The notes: generated by a model from the sequence alone, not told the origin. Shown: positions 11,560 through 22,809, numbered from the stretch's first letter. The stretch is DNA of 64,000 nucleotides from Plasmopara viticola (GCA_001695595.3 MBPM02000028.1:248001-312000); one strand, 5' to 3'. Program-made: numbers and translations.

Positions 11560-11900
11560 AAAAGTGGTAGCATTTTATAATTGTCGTCAATATCGACTCC
11601 CATTGGGTTGTCAATCAACAATCGACCCGTTATACTCGATGAGAGCAATGTCGAGTTGTCTTTTGATTAGTGTATCTCGCTGAAAGTTCCTGATTCACCG
11701 CGCTCGATTTTAATCACTCCAGTACATAAGCGGGTTCAGCCGCTCTACCGGCAAGGGTCTTGCACAGATCGCTATCAATTTCGTCTACACTTTAATCAAA
11801 GTCGCAATCACTTTTCAATTGAACTGACAGTCTAGATCTCGCGCCAGAGCAGGCCTGATCGCGTCAGGCGTGATCGCGTTGTGGTGTTACTTGCTCAATC
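11560..11900. promoter_or_regulatory. Conserved block upstream of effector genes (copy at 12.2 kb gene)
   Basis: Read on the minus strand, 11870-11820 contains GCCTGACGCGATCAGGCC, TGCTCTGG and AGATCTAGACTGTCAG. The same series occurs at 34947-34998 and 51660-51730, upstream of two other effector genes and in the matching orientation relative to each gene. Distance to the start codon is about 270-410 bases in all three. It is either a preserved 5' regulatory region or simply duplicated flanking DNA. Confidence 0.5.
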
Positions 11901-12169
11901 TGTAAAGTGTAGATTCTTGACGAAATTAGCGCGCTGCGTCGCTCTTACAGCGCGTCAGCTTCCGGAGTCTATTGGCATCCTCACTATATTTTTTACTTAT
12001 CGTGGTACGTTACTATGCGGTAAATAAAGTATTTCTTCATTTGAAAGAGTGCGGTGCCCAGAATCATTCCTTAAATGATAAATATTTAGAGTTTGTACCA
12101 GCATACATTTTCGCCAGCCACCTTACACAAATTTTGTATGCTACCTATTTTACGTGGGGAGAATTGATT

Positions 12170-12207
12170 ATTTTTGATTGGCTAAGGAAAAGATCGTCGC
12201 ATCCAAA
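12170..12207 (+). promoter_or_regulatory. Conserved leader just before effector start
   Basis: The motif GATTGGCTAAGGAA (12176-12189) and the following ATCGTCGCATC occur before the start of this gene. Related forms occur before the genes at 34682 (GATTGGCTAAAGAA), 51321 (ATTAGCTCAGGAAT, ATCGTCGCATC) and 29905 (ATTGCGGAAGAAG). The GATTGGCT core is a reverse CCAAT box, but because it sits so close to the start codon it is as likely to be conserved transcribed leader. Confidence 0.4.
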
Positions 12208-13482
12208 ATGTCAGTTACGCGCCTACGGATCTCGTCAATTAAGCTCATCATTAGCATCATCGGCCTTTGCTTCGCGTTAAATTTAGCAGCTGACCAATTG
12301 AATATTCCGAATGATGTCATCCCCGGACGCCACTCAAAGCCTCAGCTCTTCCCTAACCACAATAAGTCGGCCCTCGCTGAAGCTGCATTAAAGAGTCACG
12401 GTGTACCTAAGAAACACATGGTCGTCGATGGCAACAGCGACGAAGAAGCAAGGATCTTTGAGGAGATGCTTAAAGCTTTAGGTCCCATCATCAACAAATT
12501 ACAAGGCGAAGGAACTTCGAGTCTCACTGAATCTCTTCTTCAAACCGATGCCAAGATCGCAAACGGTAACAAAAAGCTGATAAAACACCTGCAATCATAT
12601 ACTGAGCGGAGCGAAGCGCAGGAAAGCCAATTGCTTGCTACAATTGAGACATTACGTGAATCAGAGGATCCATCCGACCAGGCCTTCGGTGACTTTGAAT
12701 TTATTGAACTTTTGAATAACCCAAAGTCGGCCAAGACATTTTACATGGAATGGTTGAACAACGAAGTATCTCCATCTACAGCCATAAAGCTTTTGGACCG
12801 ATCTTTCACTGACAGCATCCCAGAACGCAGCTTCAAAAAATTCTTTAAGCACCGTTCAGCTTTGCCGTGGCTTTCATACGTCGGATACTGGTGGAAACAT
12901 GATAAAGTCGACTTCACCGAAGAGAACTTGTTGCAATATTTTGGGTTGGCGCATTTGGATCTAGAGGCCATGGCAGAGTTGCTTTATAATGCACGAGGTT
13001 TTACGTTTGGTAAGGTGGTGTTTGACAAAATGCAGCATTTTTTGGTGATAAATCCCTCGACCCGTGCTTTGGCGTTTCGTCTCGAGATAATGGTTAGTAG
13101 TTTGACTGATTATTCAAAGTTTTGGCAAATGCTTGTCGAGCAAACAGAGAAGGGTCATCTAAAGGAATCTCCGCTAAACGTATGGCTTGAGTATGTCGCA
13201 TTCCGTTTATTTCACGCTACACATTTGAGCACTTTTTCTTCCATAAAGTCTGCCATCGAAGGTTTTTTTCAAGCTAAGAATATGAGTGTACATGATCAAA
13301 GAAGAATATTTGAGCAAATTCTGCATGATATGGATAATATGAAGGTCGAAACTACTTCTTATGGTCTGCACATGGAGCTACAACCGTTTGCCAAGTCGGA
13401 AAACTTAGACAAATTCGCTCAGCGGGACGCGAATTTGAAGAACCTTGCCATGTTTATGATTCGCTACCTACAATCGGCGTAG
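12208..13482 (+). CDS. Secreted EER-type effector-like protein, full length (424 aa)
   Basis: This is an intact single-exon gene. The first residues form a signal peptide: basic MSVTRLR, a hydrophobic core ending LNLAA, with cleavage likely after A28. Next come a linker, the acidic DEEAR at residues 78-82, and an alpha-helical domain to the end. No RxLR is seen; RHSK at 41-44 sits near its usual place. W182 (EWLNNEVSPS) and W221/Y224 (LPWLSYVGY) resemble the W and Y positions of oomycete WY/LWY helical repeats, an inference. The C-terminus carries LQPFAKS, as in other family members. An in-frame Met at 12178 would add ten residues before the signal peptide. The internal Met is preferred because it aligns with the start of the 28.7-kb copy. 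In oomycetes such proteins are secreted and often act in host cells. The specific function is unknown. Confidence 0.88.
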   Translation: MSVTRLRISSIKLIISIIGLCFALNLAADQLNIPNDVIPGRHSKPQLFPNHNKSALAEAALKSHGVPKKHMVVDGNSDEEARIFEEMLKALGPIINKLQGEGTSSLTESLLQTDAKIANGNKKLIKHLQSYTERSEAQESQLLATIETLRESEDPSDQAFGDFEFIELLNNPKSAKTFYMEWLNNEVSPSTAIKLLDRSFTDSIPERSFKKFFKHRSALPWLSYVGYWWKHDKVDFTEENLLQYFGLAHLDLEAMAELLYNARGFTFGKVVFDKMQHFLVINPSTRALAFRLEIMVSSLTDYSKFWQMLVEQTEKGHLKESPLNVWLEYVAFRLFHATHLSTFSSIKSAIEGFFQAKNMSVHDQRRIFEQILHDMDNMKVETTSYGLHMELQPFAKSENLDKFAQRDANLKNLAMFMIRYLQSA

Positions 13483-13689
13483 CGTATCAACCTTATCTTT
13501 CACTAATCCTTAAATCACGTCAGTTCCTGGCAATACCTGTTTTTTTTTGCTGCTGTCTCATTTCCTTGTAACAACGTCCATGCGATGATTGGCATATATA
13601 CACCAGCCTATTAACTCTTTCGCTTTTAACAGGCGTGGCGATAGTGCGCTTCCACCTCTCGTATCAAAGCTCGTAAATTAATGGAGTAA

Positions 13690-15110
13690 CGGAGTCGTAC
13701 GATGAGTTATCATGCTGCTTCTTTGCAATGATGTGTTTAATGAAAGAGACTACCGCACCCTTTTCACTGCTCCGTACGCACTAGCGTTGACGACATCATA
13801 AAGGTGGCGGTGATGCAAGAGTACCTCATGCAGCTGGTAGGCGACCAAAAGAAGCAAAGGGCATCAAAATCACACAACAGCTTTCTCAGTGCAACCTCGC
13901 TGGGAAGTTTCAAGCAGAAAGTCATGGCAGCGATAATGTCTCTTACATGCGAGGCTAAGAGGAAGTCGCAGTTTATCAGCTTTGGATGGCTACATTCTAT
14001 GTGAAAAATATATCTTTTTCTCAAATAGTTCATTCATCTACTTCCAATGTAAATCATCTTTCGAAGCGCTAAACCCCACATAAAAAATGGGGCAAGTGGA
14101 GTTGCGTGCCTTACAGCGCGAGATGCTGGAGTTGGCGCGCGAGAAAAATGTGGTGACAGTTGACGACACAGGAATTAGTAAAATATTACTTGCCATCGCA
14201 TTGTGTTTCAAGCAAGATTACTCGGATGACAGACGTGCGTTCTTCATGTTTCCGACGCCACTTGGTGGTGCAGACTACGGCCAAGATTCGCCAGACCAGC
14301 ACGTTGCACGTAAACTCGTATTGTGGATGGACAGCTGATCTGTTGAACGTCTTGCAGTGGGAATAGGAGCTACACCTGACACGCGTGTTCGTGTGCACAC
14401 CTGAGATCGTACGCAACGTGCTGCTCCGAGCTGGAAAAGAGCCAGCTTGCCGAGTTTGCAGCACCGATGATCTGCAAAACATGTTTGAATTGCAGAAGCC
14501 TTTTGAGGAGGAAGAGACAGAGACTGTCGCTAGTAATGCAGCGTAGACCTAGCGGAAGTCAAAGCAGTGGTAGTGTTCAAGAGACTGATGAGGAAAGCAA
14601 AGAGTGCTGCGATCATGGAATTCAACAAGCTCGAGAATGCGACGAAAATGTCTATGTGATACTTAAATCACTGACACGTTAGTCTCGAGTGAAGGGGCAC
14701 ATTTGAATAAAGAGACGAAATTTAGTCGTTTGAATGTGCAAAGTTGTCTTCATAGATACTCGAACTAAATGTCGTGCACAGTTCGATTAGTTAAACGTTA
14801 TTTTGCTACAACAGGCACAGATACAGGTAAATGTGAAGTGGAGTTATCTGCGAGATTAAACGAGATAAATTTGGAGGAGGACCTGGAATCTTCAACAGCT
14901 TGCGAGCATCCTAGGGCAAGCTTTGCGAAACGACACGGTATCGTTTCAGCTGAATATGATCTAAAAAAGTTAAGTTTCGAAACCAATCCGAATTTCACGG
15001 CTGTACCAACTGACTTTCTTCATTGTGGCTTTATTTTTGTCATTAAGTTGGAACTGATCGTAACTGATTGCTACTCGAGAGACGAGGAATGGTGCCGTGC
15101 ATTGCTTGGC
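13690..15110 (+). pseudogene. Dicer-type DECH-box helicase relic 2
   Basis: This relic begins about 200 bases after the effector stop. 13804-14004 is an open piece of the N-terminal part (EYLMQLVGDQKKQRASK). 14087-14338 opens the ATPase domain: LQREMLELAREKN as the Q-motif-like helix, then VDDTGISKI where motif I should read TGxGKT, then RRAFFMFPT. The frame then shifts and continues as LVVQTTAKIRQTSTLHVNSYCG, then LLNVLQWE, a stop, and TRVFVCTPEIVRNVLL. The E-C-H box is missing. A later segment (VCSTDDLQNMFELQKPFEE) resembles the stretch after the TAS motif of Dicers. 14467-14682 and 14769-15113 are further shifted pieces that match relics at 19080-19760 and 40900-41780. The broken frame and the mutated motif I mean it is inactive. 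Confidence 0.65.
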
Positions 15111-15114
15111 TAAT

Positions 15115-15455
15115 GCTATGTCGATATTTTTGGGCATCTGGTCCCATCGCAATAGAGTGTGGCTGTTGCATGACAGTCTCGACTTTATCTTTCGAAAGGC
15201 CAACGAGCTGATTTAAGACTTCCACTCCACAAATCGGGTGCTTGAAGTACAATTCGTGGAAACCTGCTTTTCAGCATCAGATCTCGGCTTTGTGTAAAGG
15301 CCAGTTCCATCCTCACTAAGAATATATTATGTTTAATAGGAAAGGAACAAAAAGGAATCTCATAACGATAACCATCCATGCTGCGAAGAAGGCTGCTACT
15401 TGGCCGGGTCACATATCAATAACCAAACCACCACAAAATAATTTGCCTCGACCCG
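15115..15455. other. No gene recognised
   Basis: Only short minus-strand frames (15043-15252, 15185-15412) are present and they carry no recognised motif. Confidence 0.3.
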
Positions 15456-15459
15456 AAAC

Positions 15460-16280
15460 TATTCGCATCAGAGACCGCCTTTGCACTAAGGAATGAGCCT
15501 TCGCCTTAAGTAGCGAGCCGGAACTGGCTCAGCTGCCAATAAGTCTTTTGGGCAAACAAAGCTCTGGTGAGGCCTTCAATTTCTTCACGCTTTCGTTTCC
15601 TTTGTCAGGTAGCCTTCGCCTGCGAGAGGTGATGAAGGTAAGGAGTACCACTAATGCTGAAAGTAACACTTACCCGGTTTTTAACCCACAAAGAGCCTAA
15701 AATTGGCGACAATGTTGTCACAGTTACTTTATTAGCTAGAGGTATTCCCCAAAAGGGTCAGACTAACTCACAGCCATGCAGCAGGGGTGCCGTAGCTGTT
15801 GCTAGGAAGCGTGAATTGAATTCAGGTCTGTGACCTTTGTTGTAGCCTACTATCTGCCTTGGTATTAGACTAAATATCACCTTTGCACCTTGACAATGTA
15901 AGCTGAGGATGGATATCTTACAGATATTATCAACCGTAGTAATTTCAACTTATTTGCAATGTTGTAGACGGCCATATCAGGCTGAAAATACCATAACTTA
16001 TTTGCAATGACTAATGGTCATTAGACCATGTACAATTCTTTGTACATGGTTACTGCTTTTGTACTGGTGTTCAAAACATCGCTTGATTTGTGCCACACAA
16101 TTTCCAGTCAGAGTCATGCCTACCGGGTTCGTGTAGCTCCGTTAGGGTTCATGCAGCCAGACATCTCATAGAACTTTTGTCAAGTCGACATCACCGTTAT
16201 GACTTGCGTTGCTACTAAAGAAAACCTGCACAACATGCTGGATAAACCTAAACTTCACTCTTCTATGCCATTATAGATTT
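15460..16280 (+). pseudogene. Gag-like gypsy relic
   Basis: This stretch is collinear with 5800-6650 at the DNA level, with many shared short blocks and the same spacing. It leads on the same strand to the segment at 16540-17460 and then to reverse transcriptase, the order expected of a gypsy element. No zinc knuckle is visible. A 26-base hairpin at 16025-16050 is private to this copy. Confidence 0.35.
16025..16050. repeat. Short perfect inverted repeat
   Basis: Arms ACCATGTACAA (16025-16035) and TTGTACATGGT (16040-16050) flank a 4-base loop. The homologous site near 6405 has only the left arm, so the right arm arose here. Confidence 0.75.
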
Positions 16281-16539
16281 AATAACCCGGGTAAGTCATA
16301 TTTTCTTCTTGATTATAAAGAAGAAGCACTGTCGGCGCAGTACTGATCGCGTCGGTCAACAAGTTATATGAAAAACGAACACCGATAATTCGAGAACTTG
16401 AGTCGGAACGTTGGGTAGCACAAAAACCACAAAGTGACTCTTGCATATATCAGCTTTCACGAGTAACTCGAAAGCTCTAAGTCAAGATATTAAGACGAGG
16501 CTCTGTCATCATGTGTGAAGTTTCATCTAAAATACTGAT

Positions 16540-17460
16540 AAGTGCTCGGGGAGTACCGTATTCGCTGCATGCCGGTACTGGCTTGGCTGACTTCCAGCTT
16601 AGAAATCACGAGCGAAAATGCTGATGCACACTTGACACGAATAGCACTTGCTGCACATCATACAAGCTGTGGCTGGCTGCAGAGCAAAGCATTACACGCG
16701 AAGTCTTCACGATTTACACGTAATCCACAGAGCAACACTCGCCATGTATACACTCGCTGCATATCGAGCAAGGTATGGTTGGCTGTAGACCCAATCATCC
16801 AGGGAGGCCCTGACATTGCACGTGGAGTGATATGTAGCCCAGCAAGCAGCTCGTCGTATATGACGCTTGCTGTTTGTCCGGCTTGACATTATTAGTTTCC
16901 GATCAAGACATCTGGAAGCAGCATAAATTTTACTGAGTGAGATTTTAGTAAGCCCAATTCTTCGCTGGACGTTAATGTAACCGTCGGTGCTCTAATGTAC
17001 GATCGTGGGCACGCGAATATGACACAAAGAGTCTCTTCAAAACTGTCATTAGTGTCAAGAATAAGACATCAACGCATAACACTTGTCCAACAGCGTAAGG
17101 CGTCTCATTTTTAGACAGGACATTTCTAAAGTAAAAATGTCGGCAAATGAATAGAGCGCTCGGCTGTATACCCTAAGTACGGGCGATATCGGAATGGTCA
17201 ATAACAAGACAGGTCTAGATGCTTTGTTCGGGCTCTATGGACGGAAAGGCAGGGGCTTGGTATGATTGCAAAGCCGAAGTAGTGATAGTACGACCTGACG
17301 AAGAGATCCACCTTTTCTTACTATTGGGCAAAGCCGTCTTGAAGTGCAACGGGAAAATTTTCGGTCCTAAAGAATCTATCGGATCTGTATTGCCTTGAGG
17401 TGAACGAAACGGATATATCGAGTTCGGATTATTTTGTTAGGTAAATGAATACCACGCTGT
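16540..17460 (+). pseudogene. Gypsy-associated relic, segment between gag and RT
   Basis: This is a copy of the segment at 4456-5260. The open frame 16542-16886 is followed by shifted pieces containing GALMYDRGHANMTQRVS and IRHQRITL. Equivalent pieces are found at 36430-36560 and 53040-53160. It lies between a gag-like stretch and reverse transcriptase on the same strand, consistent with the protease and linker part of a pol polyprotein. Confidence 0.45.
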
Positions 17461-17639
17461 GGTTTAATTAGACCTGTGATGAAGCAAGAACAAATTGAAG
17501 TCGATACCCGTGAATAAAAGGAGCACTGCGACATGACAAGCACTTTTTTGTACAAAAGACAAATTGAGAATGGCTCGTAAGAGAAGGTTCCTCTATTTCG
17601 TGGCTTTAGAAAGAATAGCAAAAAGTGGCACGTCATACA

Positions 17640-18620
17640 CGCAATTAGCTATATACGGCCATTCGTCTGGCAGGAATCCGGCTTCTATAAAGGTGTGATT
17701 TAACACAACACGAAAGCATGTACAACATACAGCACGCTGAATTTAATCTACAGGCACCACCGACATATCATGCGCGAGTGTGACGTTCCATTGACTGCAA
17801 TCAGCATTCCGAGAGGTCTGCTGTGGGAGTAGTTGGTCCTGTCCTAACGGCTCTTAAATGCTCTTGTAATTTTTATTCGTTTAATGACACAATTTCCATG
17901 GCCTTACAAAGCGCATGCGCAGAATTACTCGGATGGCGTTTTTGTCTTTGTCGAGCAGAGCACGTGAAGACAGCGCAATCTAAATGCATTGTATATTTAC
18001 GGTCGGCGCGGAAAGGCATGCGCGCCAATAAGATTTACGCTAACGCAATATCGGCCCAGAAGATATTAAATCTTTATTGAGAATATCGCCTTCGGACAGA
18101 TCGCGCTAAGGTCAAGACCATTGTGGATCGGTCGGCCTTAATAGTTTGCAAAGATTAAGTAAAGTGACTTGGTTTTAGTACTGATTTGCACTAGGAAAGA
18201 GCAAATTGCGCAAAAGTGGCTGAGATATTGTCGGATCTCTTCAATAAGAACACAAACTAGATTGAAAATCAACGCCAAAAGACGCTTAACAAAATCGAGG
18301 AGAGCCTGTCACAGGCGCCGATCCTAGCCTTGTCAAACTCAGTACCCATTAAATGTCACGTGCGATGCGTCTAATTTTGCCAACAGCTCTGCTCTGCTGC
18401 TCCCAGACACAGAGGGGTGATTGCGCCCATATCGTGGCAGATTGTAGCTACTATCCTTCTAGATCAGAAAAATGATATGATATATACTTTTTGCAATGCA
18501 GGGCTTATCGAATCTGTGCAGCTACTGTGTCACTGCTGTCGCTTCACCTCTTGTAGAAAACAGCCATGTTTCTCTTTCTTATAACCTCAAGATGAGGATT
18601 ATGCCAGGGAAGCCAAATGG
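17640..18620 (+). pseudogene. Ty3/gypsy RT-RNase H relic
   Basis: The open frame 17823-18080 ends in RKGMRANKIYAN, matching the gypsy FECMRANKLYAN segment. It is followed after a stop by a TDRAKVKTIVDRS stretch. About 18280-18360 reads as the RT-RNase H linker (NKIEESLSQAPILAL). VTCDASNFA at about 18355-18385 is the start of RNase H, where the D of the CDAS triplet is a catalytic residue. Several stops follow. This is the clearest reverse transcriptase relic in the window. Confidence 0.7.
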
Positions 18621-18889
18621 TTAAGCTGATGCACCATTGCGTTGTTTGGAATATTAAAAAGCTTTTGTCACGATTGCTATCTTTATGCGTACCGATCTCG
18701 ATCTGTGGTGCACAAGCGGTAGATTACATGTGCGAATTTCTTCTAAGGGTTTTCAGGAAATCGGTAGAGTAGATAAGCGTGAAGATCTATCGGTTCCTGA
18801 TGAAGGCCACACGCAAATCCGCACCTTAGATATTACGCAACGTCCTGCTTAAGGGCTGCGTGTCGCTCAGATGCATGAATTGGCAAGAG

Positions 18890-19770
18890 TTTGACAAGTG
18901 ACGTAACGTGACAAAGCGCCACCCATACACACAGGTGGCTAAGATATAAAACAGAGAGAATCCGTCGTCAATGCATCGTAATGTTGGCACGACTGCGTGT
19001 CCAGCGCGCTATTGTGCTTTGAGGCTTCACGCTGAGATAAAAAAATAGACGACCTAAACAAAGCCAGCTTGACGGATTCGCAGCAGCTGCGCTTACGATC
19101 TATGGACATTTCTCAGTGTAGAAGCCCTAGTCAAAAAGGAGAAAAGACAGAAAGTGTTGCTAATAATACAGCGTGAAGTCATGAGTATATTGAACAGAAG
19201 CTACCGGAAGTCAAAGCCGTGGTGGTTTCTATGAAACAAATGAGGAAAGCAAAGTGTGATGCGTTTACGGAATCTAACGAGTTCGAAAATGCATCGAAAA
19301 AGTTCATGCAAAATCGTATTAGTGTGTGCAAGTATTTATGTCCGTTGTGCTTTAATCAATTCGTAGAGATGAAGATTTGCTGGTAGCCCTTTGCAGCGTA
19401 ACTGCTGATTACTATACCATGTCGTATGTTCCGATCAAATCAAGATGCGGACAAAATCATGTTACATTTGGCTTCTTAGAAATTTGCATGCGAGTTTGCG
19501 TGTAGCGCCATGGTGGACAATGTGGAGATGATCTTACACGCACATTTGTCTTATGTAGAAGACGGATTGAAAGAGGTCGCTGGAGAGGATCTGAAAATTT
19601 CAGCGTCTTAGACAGCGATAATAAACTCACTGACACATTAGTTTCGGGTGAAGCGACATAACTTGAACAATCGCCGATATGTTGTCAGTTGATTGTGAAA
19701 GGAAATGTGTTCGTAAATACTCGAACGGAATCTCGCGTACTGTATATTTAGCATCGAAAGTCTCGACTAA
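18890..19770 (+). pseudogene. Dicer-type helicase relic 3, no effector beside it
   Basis: A THTQVAKI segment near 18930 corresponds to the stretch after the DECH box in relic 1. It is followed by a decayed TAS region and a long piece shared with relics 2 and 7 (YRKSK near 19205, FMQNRISVCKYLCPLCF near 19295-19360, and DGLKEVAGEDL near 19565). The N-terminal half of the helicase and any effector sequence are absent. It directly follows a gypsy RT-RNase H relic, so a transposon insertion may have cut it. Confidence 0.5.
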
Positions 19771-19799
19771 TTAACACATGTTCTGAATGTATCATCCCC

Positions 19800-21020
19800 T
19801 AATATCTAATTTTTCCTCACCATTTCTCGAGGTAGTCGCATCGTAGGCGCTCGACTCGCGCCTCTTGAGTCGGAGATTGTGGCACGTTGTGCTCAGAATA
19901 AATTTTTGGCCCAATTTAAGAGCTTATCTAATGTGGCTTTGTTCGCCAATGACCTGGTGCCAACACTTCCAAATCCACTCGGTCTGGGTCAGAATATGGC
20001 TCAAGTGAGCTCACTGCTCACGGAAATGTGCTTGTATACTTTTTAGAATGCTAAGCTTATACGCTAAATCTTGTTTGGCTAAAATTTTCAATGGACCAAT
20101 GCGGCGCTGGCGCAGTTCAGTCTTAGAGATGTATTTGTAGGTCGAGTCTCAGCAATAAAAAATGCCGGACCTCTGATTCTTCAAATTGTCGCGTAATTTC
20201 ATTCTTCACGAAAGAAAAAACAATTCGTTGGTTAGATTAAATGTATGTCTTATTAATTAAAGTAGTTTGGACACGAATTATTCGTCTTGATAATGCATTG
20301 AGAAAAGCGATTACCAACAAGCCGCTTGGCTGTTCTTTTTGAAAAATTTGGGATCACACCCTTTAAACACACTGCCAGTCGCACCGGGGCACTTGGGAAG
20401 TGCGTAAAAAAATGGCGTGTAGCCTGCTGGGGCATAAATGACATTGTTAAGTGCAAATTTTCCGAGTGGAAGTCTGTTGCGCCAACGCGTAAGCGTATCT
20501 GTGCACACGCTAAAAACGCGTCTTCGACGCTGCAGTTCACCCGCTTTGCCTGATCATAGGCTTGCAGATGATCCGCTGTGGACATGTCCAGTCTGTCGTC
20601 AAAAGCTTTAAAATACTCTGTCGAAAACTCGGTGAAAGCGGAGGTCCTGCTCTAGGACTTTTTCCGTTAGGAGTCTATGTTGTTTGAAGACACGAGCGAA
20701 GAATAGAGCCCCTTTTTGACCCCGGTTATCTTGTCCATCAGTCATTCGACGAAGACTGCAATACCCGTCTAACCAGCCGAAAGCTGAACATTAAGCCATA
20801 CTTATGGACTGCTACCAGTGCGACGGCACCGGCATGCTTACCAATGGTGCAGCCCATATCGGCAAGGGTTTCACCGGCTGACACACTTTGCGCGTGCGCA
20901 CATATGTAGTATGCCACAAATATAGCTTGATTCTCTGCTTTCCAAACCTCTCAACCAAGAAGACTGCCAAGCGGTGTAAGATAGACCGCATGGGCGACGA
21001 TGTTTTGGTCCTCGTCATAA
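19800..21020 (-). pseudogene. Ty3/gypsy integrase relic
   Basis: On the minus strand, 21018-20812 encodes TTYVRTRKVCQPVKPL and then SMPVPSHW. This is the integrase zinc-finger end (the first C of C-x2-C is now R) and the linker to the catalytic core. 20585-20253 encodes MSTADHLQAYDQAKRVN, matching the core motif STAYHPQTDGQTERVN with mutations. An overlapping frame gives CTDTLTRWRNRLPLGKFALN, which fits the next helices. The two frames show a shift. It is inactive. Confidence 0.8.
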
Positions 21021-21780
21021 GGAGATAAGTTACCTTGACCAGTGCTGTGACACATAACCTCGGATTATATCCAGGACCGATTTAGCCTCACGCTTAAATG
21101 AGCCAACCGTTTCTCGTCGAAAATTTCCATTCATCGCTAGCCAAAGACTATAACATATACGCATACGTCATCTCGCGCATACGCGCAACAGATTCAAATT
21201 GGTTTGGATAAAGCCGCTGTTGTGACATGCGGTATACTTTAAGCAACACAATATTGCATCAGCCAAAGCCTTCTGCTTCACTGGCTTGACCTGCGAATTA
21301 AAGAGCCCGGCCAGAAGTCTTAGTATAGACATTGCGTACTATGCAAATCACTTGGCCGTTGTCCACAAGAGATGAGGCGACAGTGTAACGATACATTGTA
21401 CGCATGATCTGCATAAATCATGAATAGCAAAAAGCCTAGCAGATGAACCCTGCATTTGAAGAGAGTATGCTCTATCGCAAGTAATTCCATATCATTGACA
21501 GAATACGTTATTACGTTGCCTAAAGTAAAAAGAAGTATATGTCACAACGGCGATCTCATCCGTATTGATTTCAAGTAGCTTGTATCCGCCTGATAACATA
21601 TGCGTATATCAGCTATGACAATGAATTTTGTGAAGTTCGACAAGAAACGATTGGCGCGGTAAAGAGCAAGGGAGTATTGATCTACAATTGAAGCCGCTTT
21701 AGCACTAGTCGAGCCGACCCAACTTTTGAAGTGACTCTTCAAGATAAAAAAATATGACACACCGCTTGGCGGTTTTTTCG
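21021..21780 (-). pseudogene. Probable gypsy RNase H-integrase linker relic
   Basis: A block near 21355-21480 (around GATGAGGCGACAGTGTAACG) recurs near 9040-9110 in the same orientation and, reversed, near 18480-18560, 37690-37790 and 54590-54680. In each case it lies between RNase H and integrase pieces. No protein motif is clear. The minus open frame 21542-21760 is not recognised. Confidence 0.35.
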
Positions 21781-22800
21781 GTCTGGAGAAGACGTACGAT
21801 TTGAAAAGCAGCGGACCAAGTCGTACCAGTGGCTCAGTAGATACGTGCGCACGTGCAAAGTGTGTCAGCTGAGCAAATACTCGCCGAATGCGGCTACACG
21901 ATTGGTTAGCATGCCGGTGCCATTCCGATGCTAGCAGTCCATTGGTATGGATTTGTGTTGAGCATTCGGCAGGCTACACGGGTACTGTGGTCGTTGTTGA
22001 GGGATTGGCGGAAAAGGAAAACGGTGTCGAAGTATTATCTATGTTCCTCAATTGTGTCTTTGGACAACATAGCCTCTCCAAATTCAATGGCTTGGGCTAA
22101 GACACTAGTTTTACGAGCTCTCTTCAACAAAGTGTCTTTAACGGCTTGACATTAGACTGGAGCAAGTCATCTGCAAACCTACAAGCAAGGCAGAGCGAGT
22201 GGGCTGAGGTATCAAAGATGCACTACACAATGTGTGCACGGATAAGCTAAGGAGTTGGAGCGACATACTTCGACTTGTAAAAATTGCACTAAACAATGTA
22301 TTTTGTGCCACATCAGGCTTTTCGCCATTTTTTGGCTAGCATTCCTGATTCATCAGAGGCCACCTCATTATGTATGTAGGTTCGCGAAAGGATGACTAGC
22401 AGAGCGTCTTGCTGATATCTACCCTCCCTCATTGCATGAGTAAGACGAAAAATTCGAGTCCAATTGACTTCGTCATATGCGATACGCGTGCGTTTATCAA
22501 AGCTTACAAACGTTTTTCTATCGTACGAAGTCAAAACCTGCTTCTTCTGACCATTTGAAGGCTTTGTCAAACGAGATTTGGCGTACACATTTAATATTCT
22601 AACAAGTATGCAAACACACATGTGAGGTCACTAAGGCCATATTGTTACTAAGACTAGGTAAATGAGGAAGTGCTAGCACCGGGTCATTGGCAGACATGAC
22701 CACAAAAAAAGAGACCCATCGATCTAGCCAAAAAGAGTGCTACAACCTATATCGTGAGAGGCGCGAGTCGAGCGTCATCTCGTGGAGTGAAGCGACAAGG
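21780..22800 (+). pseudogene. Ty3/gypsy integrase relic
   Basis: Plus-strand frames show SRYVRTCKVCQLSKYSPN at about 21834-21890, which keeps the C-x2-C half of the integrase zinc finger. SMPVPFRC follows, then SIGMDF, which contains the first catalytic aspartate. A shifted frame (21888-22100) continues with YTGTVVVVEGLAEKENG, the core beta strands. 22190-22380 corresponds to the helices after the catalytic E. Frameshifts and stops are present. Confidence 0.75.
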
Positions 22801-22809
22801 CTCAAGAAA

